Below the pieces are notes generated by a model. It was not told the DNA's origin. It was given only the letters and a program-made list of their open reading frames with translations, and did no database searches. Below are positions 18,143-26,260 of a stretch of DNA of 64,000 nucleotides, in pieces (position 1 is the first letter of the stretch; every line of letters starts with the position of its first letter). The stretch spans positions 496,001 through 560,000 of the forward strand of contig NZ_JNLC01000010.1 in the NCBI RefSeq assembly GCF_000702305.1. The letters run 5' to 3'. This stretch comes from Allobosea sp. 117 (GTDB taxonomy: Bacteria; Pseudomonadota; Alphaproteobacteria; Rhizobiales; Xanthobacteraceae). The position numbers and the translations under genes are program-made.

Positions 18143-18257
18143 TGGAGCATGTTCCGCGAAAGTTGAGGGACTTTCGCGATGAGAACATGCTCCAACGTAT
18201 TGAAAGAGAGCACTTTCCTGTCGATCAGGTGATTCCATCTGATCGGAAAGGGCTCTG
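18143..18257. repeat. two-hairpin dispersed repeat, copy B
   Basis: About 115 bases, nearly identical to copy A at 5553-5668. It keeps the CGCGAAAGT/ACTTTCGCG hairpin and the GATCAGGTG/CCATCTGATC hairpin; its loop also keeps the GANTC site GATTC. It lies in the leader of the SorC gene, 25 bases before the ATG, so on that strand it would be transcribed as structured RNA. Confidence 0.8.
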
Positions 18258-18416
18258 GCGCGATCCTATAAAACAGCGCCCGGCTTCTTCAAACGCACAT
18301 GCCTCGGTTGCAATTTCTGCGCGGCGAGGCTGAAAGCCTGCAGAAACAGGGCCATGGCACGCTGTAAATGCATAACACAAATGTGATCCCGCCCTTGAAA
18401 AAGATCGTGCGCGATG

Positions 18417-18425
18417 CAATTTAAT
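18417..18425. promoter_or_regulatory. OhrR-like operator core
   Basis: CAATTTAAT matches the core of the OhrR box (TACAATTTAATTGTA type), 45 bases before the OhrR-like gene and just after TTGAAA at 18395, a possible -35. The outer palindrome arms are poor, so this is a half-match. Confidence 0.35.
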
Positions 18426-18469
18426 GGACAGTCAACCGAGAGGCGGCGCGTGAAAGCGTTGATCTTGCC

Positions 18470-18919
18470 ATGTCCGCCAAGGACGAAATTCTCAAGTTGA
18501 ACAACTTCCTCTGTTTCGCCGTCTATTCGGCGAACCATGCGTTCAACCGAGTCTACAAGCCGATGCTGGATCAGCTCGGCCTCACCTATCCGCAGTATCT
18601 CGTCATGCTGGTGCTGTGGCGGGCCGACGGGCAGACGGTCGGCCAGATCGGCGAGCGCATCCTGCTCGAGACCAATACGCTCACCCCGCTGCTGAAGCGC
18701 ATGGAGACGGCTGGCCTCGTCCGCCGCACCCGCGACGCGCAGGATGAGCGTCAGGTGCGCATCCATCTCACGGAGAAGGGTCGGGCCCTGCATGAGCAGG
18801 CGCAGCGCATTCCCAAGGAGATGGGCATCTGCCTCAAGCGCGAGGCGGAGACCGTCGACAAGCTGACCGGCGACCTGATCGCGCTGCGCGACGACCTGCT
18901 GGCGAATGTGAAGCGCTGA
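18470..18919 (+). CDS. OhrR-type MarR regulator
   Basis: 149 aa. The winged-helix MarR fold is clear (YPQYLVMLVLWRADGQTVGQ, LLETNTLTPLLKRMETAGLV, RDAQDERQVRIHLTEKG). The N-terminus NNFLCFAVYSANHAFNRVYK carries the conserved peroxide-sensing cysteine at residue 15, plus the Tyr residues that hydrogen-bond it, which points to OhrR rather than a generic MarR. OhrR represses the organic hydroperoxide reductase gene ohr. No ohr is adjacent: the neighbours are the SorC gene and a convergent LysR gene. Confidence 0.85.
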   Translation: MSAKDEILKLNNFLCFAVYSANHAFNRVYKPMLDQLGLTYPQYLVMLVLWRADGQTVGQIGERILLETNTLTPLLKRMETAGLVRRTRDAQDERQVRIHLTEKGRALHEQAQRIPKEMGICLKREAETVDKLTGDLIALRDDLLANVKR

Positions 18920-18946
18920 GCCGCAGCGCCGGCGCGGCGGGCGGAG

Positions 18947-19891
18947 CTAGGCCTCGACGCGCGCGATGCTGCCGAGCGCGTTCTCCGTTCCCTCGATGAA
19001 CTTGCGGTGCCGCGCGATCTCGGTGCCGATATAGTCGAGAAAGACGCGCACCCGCGGCGATTGCCGCAGGTCCGGATGGGTCAGCAGCCAGAGGTCGGCG
19101 GCGAAATCGTCCTCCGGCGGCGCGAGACGGACGAGGGAAGGGCGCGCATCGCCGATGAGGCACGGCATGTGGCCGATGCCGATGCCGGACTCGATGGCCT
19201 CGGCGAGGCCGAGCACCGTATTGATCTTGTAGGCGACGCGCTCCGGCGGGATGTTCTCCTGGACGAAACGCACCGCCTTCAGCGCACCCATGCTGTCGCT
19301 GAGCGACACCCAGTTGCGCCCGCGTAAGGACTCCTCGTCGACCGCGCCCGGCTCGGGGAAGTCGATCGCGCGGCCATAGAGCGCCCAGTTGATGCGTGCG
19401 ACGCGCCGCCCCACGAGATTTTCCGGCGGGTTGTCGGTGGCGCGGATGGCGACGTCGGCGTCGCGCTTGGAGAGGTTCAGCGCCTGGTTCGACAGGACGA
19501 CGTCCAGCCGCACCTCCGGATAGCTTTCGCGGAAGCCCGCGAGCATCGGCATCAAAAGGTGGATCAGCAGCGAATCCGGGGTGGTGATCCTGAGCTCGCC
19601 CGCGGGCGCGGGGGCGCGGCCAGCGAGCTTGCGGCCAACCGCCGTGATCTCGGCATCGAGCCGGTCGGCGAGCGCCACCATCTCCTCGCCGGCGGGGGTG
19701 AGCACGTAACCGCTGCGGTGCCGCTCGAACAGCGGCGTGCCGAGCGCCTCCTCGATCTGGTTGAGCCGCCGGAACACGGTGGAATGATTGACCCCGATCT
19801 GCGCCGCCGCCGCCGGAAGCCCGCGCGCGTCGGCAACGGCCTTGATCAGCCGGAAATCATCCCAGGCCAGGTTCTTGAAGGGCTCCGCCAT
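18947..19891 (-). CDS. LysR-family transcriptional regulator
   Basis: 314 aa from ATG 19891 behind GAGGAACAG. N-terminal HTH about residues 7-65 (DDFRLIKAVADARGLPAAAA, VNHSTVFRRLNQIEEALGTP, LFERHRSGYVLTPAGEEM) and a LysR effector domain with EVRLDVVLSNQALNL and SGIGIGHMPCLIGD. It is divergent from the dioxygenase/hydrolase pair at 20057-21726, with a T-N11-A palindrome between them, so it most likely controls that pair in response to an aromatic or quinone ligand (inference). Confidence 0.88.
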   Translation of the reverse strand: MAEPFKNLAWDDFRLIKAVADARGLPAAAAQIGVNHSTVFRRLNQIEEALGTPLFERHRSGYVLTPAGEEMVALADRLDAEITAVGRKLAGRAPAPAGELRITTPDSLLIHLLMPMLAGFRESYPEVRLDVVLSNQALNLSKRDADVAIRATDNPPENLVGRRVARINWALYGRAIDFPEPGAVDEESLRGRNWVSLSDSMGALKAVRFVQENIPPERVAYKINTVLGLAEAIESGIGIGHMPCLIGDARPSLVRLAPPEDDFAADLWLLTHPDLRQSPRVRVFLDYIGTEIARHRKFIEGTENALGSIARVEA

Positions 19892-19954
19892 CTGTTCCTC
19901 TAGGGCTTCCCGGCATCGTTCGGGGTACGTTGGCTCGCGATGCGACAGGATGAT

Positions 19955-19970
19955 ATTGCGCCCACGCAAT
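19955..19970. promoter_or_regulatory. LysR-type operator palindrome
   Basis: ATTGCG-CCCA-CGCAAT is a perfect dyad containing the LysR T-N11-A signature, 63 bases upstream of the LysR start and 86 bases upstream of the dioxygenase start. A second, looser dyad, ATGGA-N8-TCCAT, follows at 19980-19997. Confidence 0.6.
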
Positions 19971-20056
19971 AAAGACTAGATGGAATTCGCGATCCATTGG
20001 CTTATTTGAAAGGTCACGAAAGGGCGCCGGTGCGCCCCGGAATGGAGGGCACCATC

Positions 20057-21004
20057 ATGAACCACCACGGCATCCACCACGTGACGGCCATTGCCGGCAA
20101 TGCTCGCCGCAATGTCGAGTTCTACACCCGCACGCTCGGTCTGCGCCTCGTCAAGAAGACCGTCAATTTCGACGATCCGGGCACCTACCACTTCTATTAC
20201 GGTGACGAGGTCGGCTCGCCCGGCACGATCCTCACCTTCTTCCCCTGGGACCACGTCGCTCCGGGCCGGCTCGGCGTCGGCGAGACGCAGGAGACCGCGT
20301 TCCGCGTGCCGGAAGGCGCGATCGGCTACTGGACGCATCGCTTCATCGAGAAGGGCGTCGCCTATCAGCCGATCGTCCGGCGCTTCGGCGAGACCGTGCT
20401 GTCCTTCAAGGATCCGCACGGCATGCGCCTCGCCCTCGTCGGTGTTCCCGGCATCGAGAGCGAGCCGGGCTGGACGAATGGCGAAGTGCCGGCCGAGGTC
20501 GCGATCCGCGGCTTCCACGGCGTCAACCTGCTGCTGCAGGAGGCCGCGCCGACCGGCGCGATCCTGACCGACGTGCTCGGTTTCACCGAGATCGGCCGCG
20601 AGGGCTCGCTGGTGCGCTTCAAGGCGGAGGGCACGCAGATCGGCGGCATCGTCGACATCCACGAGGCCGGCGGCTTCCTGCCGGCACGCATGGGTGGCGG
20701 CTCGGTGCACCACATCGCCTTCCGCGCCGCCGACGATGCGGCCGAGGCGGCGATGGTGAAGAAGCTGGTGGAGAACCACGGCATCCGCACCACCGAGCAG
20801 AAGGACCGCAACTACTTCCGTTCGGTCTATTTCCGCGAGCCCGGCCATGTGCTGTTCGAGATCGCGACCGACATCCCCGGCTTCGCCGCCGACGAGCCGG
20901 TCGCCCATCTCGGCGAGGCTCTGAAGCTGCCGAGCTTCCTCGAGCCGCGCCGCGCGCAGATCGAGGCGGTGCTGCCGCAGATCGACCTGTCTGACGCGGC
21001 CTGA
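20057..21004 (+). CDS. ring-cleaving dioxygenase, VOC superfamily (MhqO/LinE-like)
   Basis: 315 aa from ATG 20057 behind GGAGGG. Two glyoxalase/VOC modules: GIHHVTAIAGNARRNVEFYT at the N-terminus and GFHGVNLLLQEA plus VHHIAFRAADD in the second half, with metal ligands expected at the His of these blocks and at Glu in HVLFEIATDIPG. This is the type I layout of MhqO/LinE hydroquinone dioxygenases. The alpha/beta hydrolase downstream and the divergent LysR match the quinone-response gene pairs known from other bacteria. Substrate not determinable. Confidence 0.85.
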   Translation: MNHHGIHHVTAIAGNARRNVEFYTRTLGLRLVKKTVNFDDPGTYHFYYGDEVGSPGTILTFFPWDHVAPGRLGVGETQETAFRVPEGAIGYWTHRFIEKGVAYQPIVRRFGETVLSFKDPHGMRLALVGVPGIESEPGWTNGEVPAEVAIRGFHGVNLLLQEAAPTGAILTDVLGFTEIGREGSLVRFKAEGTQIGGIVDIHEAGGFLPARMGGGSVHHIAFRAADDAAEAAMVKKLVENHGIRTTEQKDRNYFRSVYFREPGHVLFEIATDIPGFAADEPVAHLGEALKLPSFLEPRRAQIEAVLPQIDLSDAA

Positions 21005-21008
21005 CCAC

Positions 21009-21056
21009 CCGGCCTCCGTTCCATCCATCCCGGCGGAACGGAGGCCGGTCCCTTTC
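21009..21056 (+). terminator. strong hairpin between dioxygenase and hydrolase
   Basis: CCGGCCTCCGTTCC (21009-21022) pairs perfectly over 14 bases with GGAACGGAGGCCGG (21035-21048), then TCCCTTTCCTG. It may partly terminate the first transcript and lower expression of the hydrolase. Confidence 0.6.
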
Positions 21057-21093
21057 CTGTAGCGGGGCCTTGCTGCCCCCGGAGGATCTGGTG

Positions 21094-21726
21094 ATGACCA
21101 CCAATGAACTCGGCTTCGTGCATCGCTTCGAACCGGCCACTGTTCCGGGTCGCGCGCCGCTCCTGCTTCTGCACGGCACCGGCGGCGACGAGAGCGACCT
21201 GATCGGCCTCGGCCGCACCGTCGCGCCGGGCGCGGCGCTGCTCTCGCCACGCGGCAAGGTGCTGGAAGGAGGCATGCCGCGCTTCTTCCGCCGCCTCGCC
21301 GAGGGCGTCTTCGACGAGAACGACGTGCGCCGCCGGGCGAATGAGCTCGCCGATTTCGTCGCCGCCGCCCGCGCCGAATACGGCCTCGCCGCGCCGGTCG
21401 CGCTCGGCTTCTCGAACGGCGCCAACATCGCGGCGGCCACGCTCCTGCTGCGCCCGGAGGCGCTTGCCGGCGCGGTGCTGCTGCGCGCCATGGTACCGCT
21501 CGCCGAACCGCCGGCGGCCGATCTCGCGGGCAAGCCTGTCCTGCTGCTTTCCGGCGCGATGGACCCGATCGTGCCGGACGAAAATGCGGCGCGGCTCGCC
21601 GCGCAGCTCCGCAAGGCCGGAGCGGCGATCGAGCACCGCGTGCTTCCGGCCGGGCACGGGCTGTCGCAGGCCGACATCAACCTCGCGCGGCAATGGCTCG
21701 ACACGGCGTCGGCCGTCGCGGCCTGA
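21094..21726 (+). CDS. alpha/beta hydrolase, phospholipase/carboxylesterase family (MhqD-like)
   Basis: 210 aa from ATG 21094, with GGAGG eight bases upstream. Alpha/beta hydrolase fold with LLLLHGTGGDESDLIGLG, nucleophile Ser107 in GFSNGAN, Asp157 in SGAMDPIVP and His188 in AGHGLS. The family (YpfH/MhqD-like) hydrolyses small esters. Pairing with the MhqO-like dioxygenase suggests a joint role in breaking down quinone-derived ring-cleavage products (inference from known mhq gene pairs). Confidence 0.85.
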   Translation: MTTNELGFVHRFEPATVPGRAPLLLLHGTGGDESDLIGLGRTVAPGAALLSPRGKVLEGGMPRFFRRLAEGVFDENDVRRRANELADFVAAARAEYGLAAPVALGFSNGANIAAATLLLRPEALAGAVLLRAMVPLAEPPAADLAGKPVLLLSGAMDPIVPDENAARLAAQLRKAGAAIEHRVLPAGHGLSQADINLARQWLDTASAVAA

Positions 21727-21842
21727 TGAAACGTCCGCGGCGTCGTGTTCTTGCACGGCACCGCGGTTGCGTTGCCGCCTTGCCGCGACTAGATCAAAAT
21801 CCACCGTGATCGTGTTACCGACGGTCAGCTCTGGAGGCGGTC

Positions 21843-22730
21843 ATGAAGTGGGAAGATTTCCGGCGCAGCGACAATGTCGAGGACCGTCGCGGCGGCGGGG
21901 GCTTCGGCGGTGGCGGCGGCATGCGCCGCGGCGGCCTTGGCATCGGCGGCCTGATCGTCGTCGGCCTGCTCGCCTGGGCGACCGGCATCAATCCGGCGCT
22001 GCTCATCGGCGGCGCCGAGATCCTGTTCGGCGGCGGCGGCGGTGAAAGCCAGCAGACCAGCGCGCCTTCCGGCACGCAGGGCGCCCCGAACGACCAGCTC
22101 GGCAAGTTCGCCGCGACCGTTCTCGCTCAGACCGAGGATGTCTGGACGCCGATCTTCCAGCAGATGGGCAAGACCTACGACAAGCCCGGCATGGTGCTGT
22201 TCTCCGGCTACACGCGCTCGGATTGCGGCGCCGCGCAGTCGGCCATGGGCCCGTTCTATTGCCCGCTCGACCAGAAGGTCTATCTCGACCTCTCCTTCTT
22301 CCAGGAGATGAAGACGCGCTTCCGCGCGCCCGGCGACTTCGCTGCCGCCTATGTCATCGCGCATGAGGTCGGCCACCATGTCGAGAACCAGATCGGGCTG
22401 CTCGGACAGGTGCAGCAGCGCCAGCGGCAGGCTTCCAAGTCCGAGGCCAACGCGCTCTCCGTGCGCGTCGAGCTGATGGCCGACTGCCTCGCCGGCGTGT
22501 GGGCCTATCACGCCAACGCCCAGTGGCGCATCCTCGAGGAAGGCGACGTGGAGGAGGCGCTGAACGCCGCCTCGGCCATCGGCGACGACCGGCTGCAGAA
22601 GCAGGCGCAGGGCTTTTCCGTGCCGGACAGCTTCACCCATGGCAGCTCGGCGCAGCGCACGCAGTGGTTCACCCGCGGCCTGAAGACCGGCGACATGAAG
22701 CAGTGCAACACCTTCCAGGGTGCGATCTGA
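21843..22730 (+). CDS. YpfJ/KPN_02809-family neutral zinc metallopeptidase
   Basis: 295 aa. Typical family start MKWEDFRRSDNVEDRR, a Gly-rich stretch, one membrane helix (about residues 33-55, GLGIGGLIVVGLLAWATGIN), then the catalytic domain with HEVGHH at 174-179 and the third ligand region ELMADCLAGVWA. A Cys pair (DCGAAQ...PFYCPLD) is conserved. The catalytic domain is probably periplasmic, anchored by the single helix. The GGAGG box lies just before the ATG. It is followed by moaB, 16 bases after its stop. Biological substrate unknown for the family. Confidence 0.9.
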   Translation: MKWEDFRRSDNVEDRRGGGGFGGGGGMRRGGLGIGGLIVVGLLAWATGINPALLIGGAEILFGGGGGESQQTSAPSGTQGAPNDQLGKFAATVLAQTEDVWTPIFQQMGKTYDKPGMVLFSGYTRSDCGAAQSAMGPFYCPLDQKVYLDLSFFQEMKTRFRAPGDFAAAYVIAHEVGHHVENQIGLLGQVQQRQRQASKSEANALSVRVELMADCLAGVWAYHANAQWRILEEGDVEEALNAASAIGDDRLQKQAQGFSVPDSFTHGSSAQRTQWFTRGLKTGDMKQCNTFQGAI

Positions 22731-22746
22731 GGCCGGAGCGCGGATC

Positions 22747-23325
22747 GTGGCGGTTGAACAGGCTGAACGTCCCTTCGTGCCGCTCGACATCGCGGTGCTG
22801 ACGATCTCCGATACCCGCACGCTGGCGGACGACCGGTCCGGCACCACGCTGGCCGACCGGATCGCGGCGGCCGGTCATCACCTCGCCGACCGCGCCATCG
22901 TCCCCGACGACGTCGACGCGATCCGCGCCCGCGTGAAGGGCTGGATCGACGATCCCGGCGTCGACGTGGTGATCACCACCGGCGGCACCGGCTTCACCGG
23001 TCGCGACGTCACGCCGGAAGCGGTGGAGCCCTTGTTCGAGAAGCGCATGGAAGGCTTCTCGACCGTTTTTCACATGGTCTCCTTCGGCAAGATCGGCACC
23101 TCGACACTGCAGAGCCGGGCTACCGCCGGCGTCGCCAACGCGACCTACATCTTCTGCCTACCCGGCTCGCCCGGCGCCTGTCGCGACGGCTGGGACGAGA
23201 TCCTGGTGCATCAGCTCGACGTCCGGCACCGGCCGTGCAACTTCGTCGAGATCCTGCCCCGCCTCGACGAGCATCTGAAGCGCGCCAAGGCCAAGGCTCC
23301 CACGTCCCCGGGCGCTACGATCTAG
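22747..23325 (+). CDS. moaB: MoaB/Mog-type molybdopterin biosynthesis protein
   Basis: 192 aa. GTG 22747 has GGAG at good spacing; an alternative GTG at 22720 overlaps the upstream stop. Family blocks are IAVLTISDTRTLADDRSG, VDVVITTGGTGFTGRDVTPE, the ATP/MPT site FGKIGTSTLQSRA, and IFCLPGSPGACRDGWDEIL. MoaB/Mog adenylates molybdopterin before molybdenum insertion. Other molybdenum cofactor genes are not in the window. Product is cytoplasmic. Confidence 0.93.
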   Translation: MAVEQAERPFVPLDIAVLTISDTRTLADDRSGTTLADRIAAAGHHLADRAIVPDDVDAIRARVKGWIDDPGVDVVITTGGTGFTGRDVTPEAVEPLFEKRMEGFSTVFHMVSFGKIGTSTLQSRATAGVANATYIFCLPGSPGACRDGWDEILVHQLDVRHRPCNFVEILPRLDEHLKRAKAKAPTSPGATI

Positions 23326-23338
23326 GCGTCATGATCCG

Positions 23339-24190
23339 ATGCGCATTCCCCTGCTCTCTGATTGGTGGCGCCGGAGCGAGCGCGTGACGCCCGAAGCCTT
23401 CAAGCTGTCCGTGGTGCTCGTCACCTACAATCACGCGGCCTTCATCGACGCGGCGCTGGACAGCCTGCTGATGCAGGATTTCGCCGCGCCGCTGGAGGTG
23501 ATCGTCGCCGATGACGCCTCGAGCGACGACACCCGCGCCATCGTCGCCCGGCGGCTGGAGGCGGCGGGCCGGCTCCCGTTCCGCTTCCTCGATTCCAGCC
23601 GCAATCTCGGCATCACCCGCAATTATCAGCGCGCCTTCGCCGCCTGCCGCTCCGACTATGCGGCGATATTGGAGGGCGACGACTGGTGGACCGCGCCGGA
23701 TCGCCTGACGCGGATGGTCGGCTTTCTCGACGCGCATCCGGAATGCGCGATCTGCGCGGCCAATTACGAGATCGTCAGCTCCAGCGCGGCGCCCGGAGCT
23801 GAGCGGGTCTTCCGCGTCCCGCCGGATGACGGCGTGTCCCTCCACACCCCCGCGAACCTCGTCGTCGACAACGTGCCGGGCAATTTCTCCTCCTGCATGT
23901 ATCGCGTCAGCGCCCTGCGCACATTGCCGCCGGCACTGTTCGATCTCGTCGCCTATGACTGGGCGGTGAACATCTGCGCCGCGCGCTCGGGTCCTCTCGG
24001 CTTCCTGCACACGCCGCTCTCGGTCTATCGCGACCATGGCGGCGGCCAATGGAGCCGGATGCCGCCCGAGGAGCGCCTGCGCGCGCAGCTCGGCATCATC
24101 GCGCAATATGATGCCCTCACCGAGCACGCCTATCACGCCGAGTTCGAGGCCCTGGCCGCCTATCTGCGCGGCCAATTGGAGGCCGGCTAG
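23339..24190 (+). CDS. family 2 glycosyltransferase
   Basis: 283 aa, GT-A fold: KLSVVLVTYNHAAFIDAALD, EVIVADDASSDDTRAIVARR and the metal-binding ILEGDDWWTAPDRL. It has no membrane segment and ends with a short helical tail. Such soluble GT2 enzymes add sugars to polysaccharide or lipid acceptors; the acceptor is unknown. It begins 13 bases after moaB. Its stop TAG overlaps the stop of the convergent gene in the palindrome CTAG (24187-24190). Confidence 0.85.
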   Translation: MRIPLLSDWWRRSERVTPEAFKLSVVLVTYNHAAFIDAALDSLLMQDFAAPLEVIVADDASSDDTRAIVARRLEAAGRLPFRFLDSSRNLGITRNYQRAFAACRSDYAAILEGDDWWTAPDRLTRMVGFLDAHPECAICAANYEIVSSSAAPGAERVFRVPPDDGVSLHTPANLVVDNVPGNFSSCMYRVSALRTLPPALFDLVAYDWAVNICAARSGPLGFLHTPLSVYRDHGGGQWSRMPPEERLRAQLGIIAQYDALTEHAYHAEFEALAAYLRGQLEAG

Positions 24191-24771
24191 CTCTCCGGCA
24201 GCAGGATCTGCGAGCGCAGCAGCACCAGCCGGCCGCGGCCGATACGGGCGAGAAGGTTCTTCGCCGCGTGCGCGCCGGGGCCGTAGCCGCCAAGCGATTC
24301 GTAGAACCGGCGATGGATCAGCAGGCCCTGCTCGGGACGCGGCCGCCCGGTGATGGCATGGCGCGCCACCGCGGCGGCCTCCTTCAATCGCGGCTTCACG
24401 CCGAACCCGTCCAGCGCGAGACGGAAGGTCGCCGCGCGATGGTCGGCGGCCCCGGTCCGCTCCGCCTGATCGGTGAAGGTGCGCGCGTCGCGCGGCCAGC
24501 CCTCCTGCAGCAGGCCATTGGGTCCGAGGAACAGCAGCCAGGGACTATGCGCCGCCGCCGCGCCTTGGCGCAGCCTCGCGCCGATGTCCGCCGGACCGTG
24601 CAGATATTCGCAGCCCGCCGCGTCGGCGATATCGGCGATGGACTGGCGCATGCCGGCATCGACCAGAATCACCTCGCGCACCACGCCGGCGGCCGCGCCC
24701 GGCACCAGCGCGGCAAGCGTCGGGATCAGGAACTGCTCCGTCTCCTGCGTGGGAATGACGACAGAGATCAC
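24187..24771 (-). CDS. GT2-like glycosyltransferase, short
   Basis: 194 aa. The N-terminus MISVVIPTQETEQFLIPTLA and VREVILVDAGMRQSIADIAD resembles a nucleotide-sugar binding fold, with a weakly conserved donor motif (LLFLGPNGLLQEGW where a DxD would be expected). It lacks a clear DxD and is shorter than ordinary GT2 enzymes, so catalytic activity is doubtful. Known from alphaproteobacteria as a glycosyltransferase-like gene near moaB. It runs convergent to the upstream GT2 gene. Confidence 0.7.
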   Translation of the reverse strand: MISVVIPTQETEQFLIPTLAALVPGAAAGVVREVILVDAGMRQSIADIADAAGCEYLHGPADIGARLRQGAAAAHSPWLLFLGPNGLLQEGWPRDARTFTDQAERTGAADHRAATFRLALDGFGVKPRLKEAAAVARHAITGRPRPEQGLLIHRRFYESLGGYGPGAHAAKNLLARIGRGRLVLLRSQILLPES

Positions 24772-24922
24772 GCGTCTGGCTTGCTCCCGAACCCTGCCGG
24801 CCGCTTGATGGCCGGCCCCCGGCGGATGGGCCGGGCGTGCCCGGCATTCCGCTTCAAACCGTTGACCTGCCTATAGCATGCGGATGTCCCACGCATAGCG
24901 CGCATCGTCATTTTTCATGCAT

Positions 24923-24937
24923 GTTCTTGATATGTTC
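24923..24937. promoter_or_regulatory. LexA (SOS) box, GTTC-N7-GTTC
   Basis: GTTCTTGATATGTTC is an exact match to the alphaproteobacterial LexA consensus, 25 bases before the ATG of the radical SAM gene. A third GTTC follows at 24946-24949 after eight bases. The site lies in a short AT-rich leader where a promoter is expected. Confidence 0.7.
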
Positions 24938-24962
24938 TCATATCTGTTCTAGGTGTGAGGGC

Positions 24963-26258
24963 ATGATGCAGGGTCCTCGAAATGAAGCGCCGATCGGAGG
25001 CGGTCCGGCGGATCTGACGCAGGGGCAGATCCGCGCCCCGCGCTCGAAGCGCGAGCGCATCATGGGCCGCCTCGCCGAGGAGCGCGCCAGCGAGGAGCGG
25101 CGCGAGAGGGAACAGGCGGCGCGCGACGTCTCGGCGCTTTCCGACGCCGGAGACCCTACCGCCGACGCGCCGCTGCCGCGCGCGGTTGACGGCGAGCGCC
25201 GGCGCGGGCGCGGCGCGCTCTCCAACGCCGCCGGCCGCTTCGAGCCGCAGGCCCGCGAGGCCTTTGACGACGGCTGGCAGAGCCTCGACGAGCTGCCGCC
25301 CTTCCGCACCAGCGTGACGGTGGAGCGGGCGCGCACCATCATCAACCGCAACGATTCGCCCGATGTCGGCTTCGACCGCTCGATCAATCCCTACCGGGGA
25401 TGCGAGCATGGCTGCGTCTACTGCTTCGCCCGCCCGACCCACGCCTATCAGGGCTTGTCCGCCGGCCTCGATTTCGAGACGCGGCTTTTCGCCAAGCCGG
25501 ATGCGCCCGAACTGCTGGTGAAGGAGCTCTCGAAGCCCGGCTACGAGCCGCGCACCATCGCGCTCGGCATCAACACCGACAGCTATCAGCCGATCGAGCG
25601 CGAATGGCGCCTGACGCGGCGCATTCTGGAGGTGCTGCGCGACTTCGGCCATCCGGTCGGCATCGTGACGAAGTCGGCGCTGATATTGCGCGACCTCGAC
25701 ATACTCGCCCCCATGGCCGAGCGCGGCCTCGTCAAGGTCGCGCTTTCCATAACCTCGCTGGACCACAAGCTCGCCCGCACCATGGAGCCGCGCGCCGCCA
25801 CGCCCATGCGCCGCATCGAGACGGTGCGGCGGCTGAGCGAGGCCGGCGTGCCGACGGCGGTGCTGGTGGCGCCGGTGGTGCCCGCGATCAACGACGCCGA
25901 GATCGAGCGCATCCTCGACGCGGCCGCTGCGGCGGGCGCCAGCGAGGCTGGCTACGTCATGCTGCGCCTGCCGCTCGAGATCCGCGACCTGTTCAGGGAA
26001 TGGCTGCTCGCCAACTATCCGGACCGCTATCGTCATGTCCTGTCGCTGGTGAAGGAACTGCACGGCGGCAAGGAATATGATTCCACTTTCGGCCAGCGCA
26101 TGACCGGCTCCGGCCCCTATGCCTGGACCATCGGCCGGCGCTTCGAGATCGCGGTCGAGCGGCTTGGCCTCAATCGCCGGCAGAACCGGCTGACGACGCG
26201 GCATTTCAAGCGACCGGCGCCACGCGGCGAGCAATTGTCGCTGTTTGGGGAGGAATGA
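24963..26258 (+). CDS. PA0069-family radical SAM protein (SplB-like)
   Basis: 431 aa from ATG 24963 (ATG 24966 equally possible), behind GTGAGG. Residues 1-100 are a charged extension. The radical SAM cluster motif is Cys147/Cys151/Cys154 in GCEHGCVYCF, followed by IALGINTDSYQPIEREWRLT and VALSITSLDHKLARTMEPR. The family is related to spore photoproduct lyase and COG1533; the substrate is unknown. The LexA box upstream places it in the SOS response, which fits a DNA-repair-like role. The VOC gene follows by two bases. Confidence 0.88.
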   Translation: MMQGPRNEAPIGGGPADLTQGQIRAPRSKRERIMGRLAEERASEERREREQAARDVSALSDAGDPTADAPLPRAVDGERRRGRGALSNAAGRFEPQAREAFDDGWQSLDELPPFRTSVTVERARTIINRNDSPDVGFDRSINPYRGCEHGCVYCFARPTHAYQGLSAGLDFETRLFAKPDAPELLVKELSKPGYEPRTIALGINTDSYQPIEREWRLTRRILEVLRDFGHPVGIVTKSALILRDLDILAPMAERGLVKVALSITSLDHKLARTMEPRAATPMRRIETVRRLSEAGVPTAVLVAPVVPAINDAEIERILDAAAAAGASEAGYVMLRLPLEIRDLFREWLLANYPDRYRHVLSLVKELHGGKEYDSTFGQRMTGSGPYAWTIGRRFEIAVERLGLNRRQNRLTTRHFKRPAPRGEQLSLFGEE

Positions 26259-26260
26259 AC

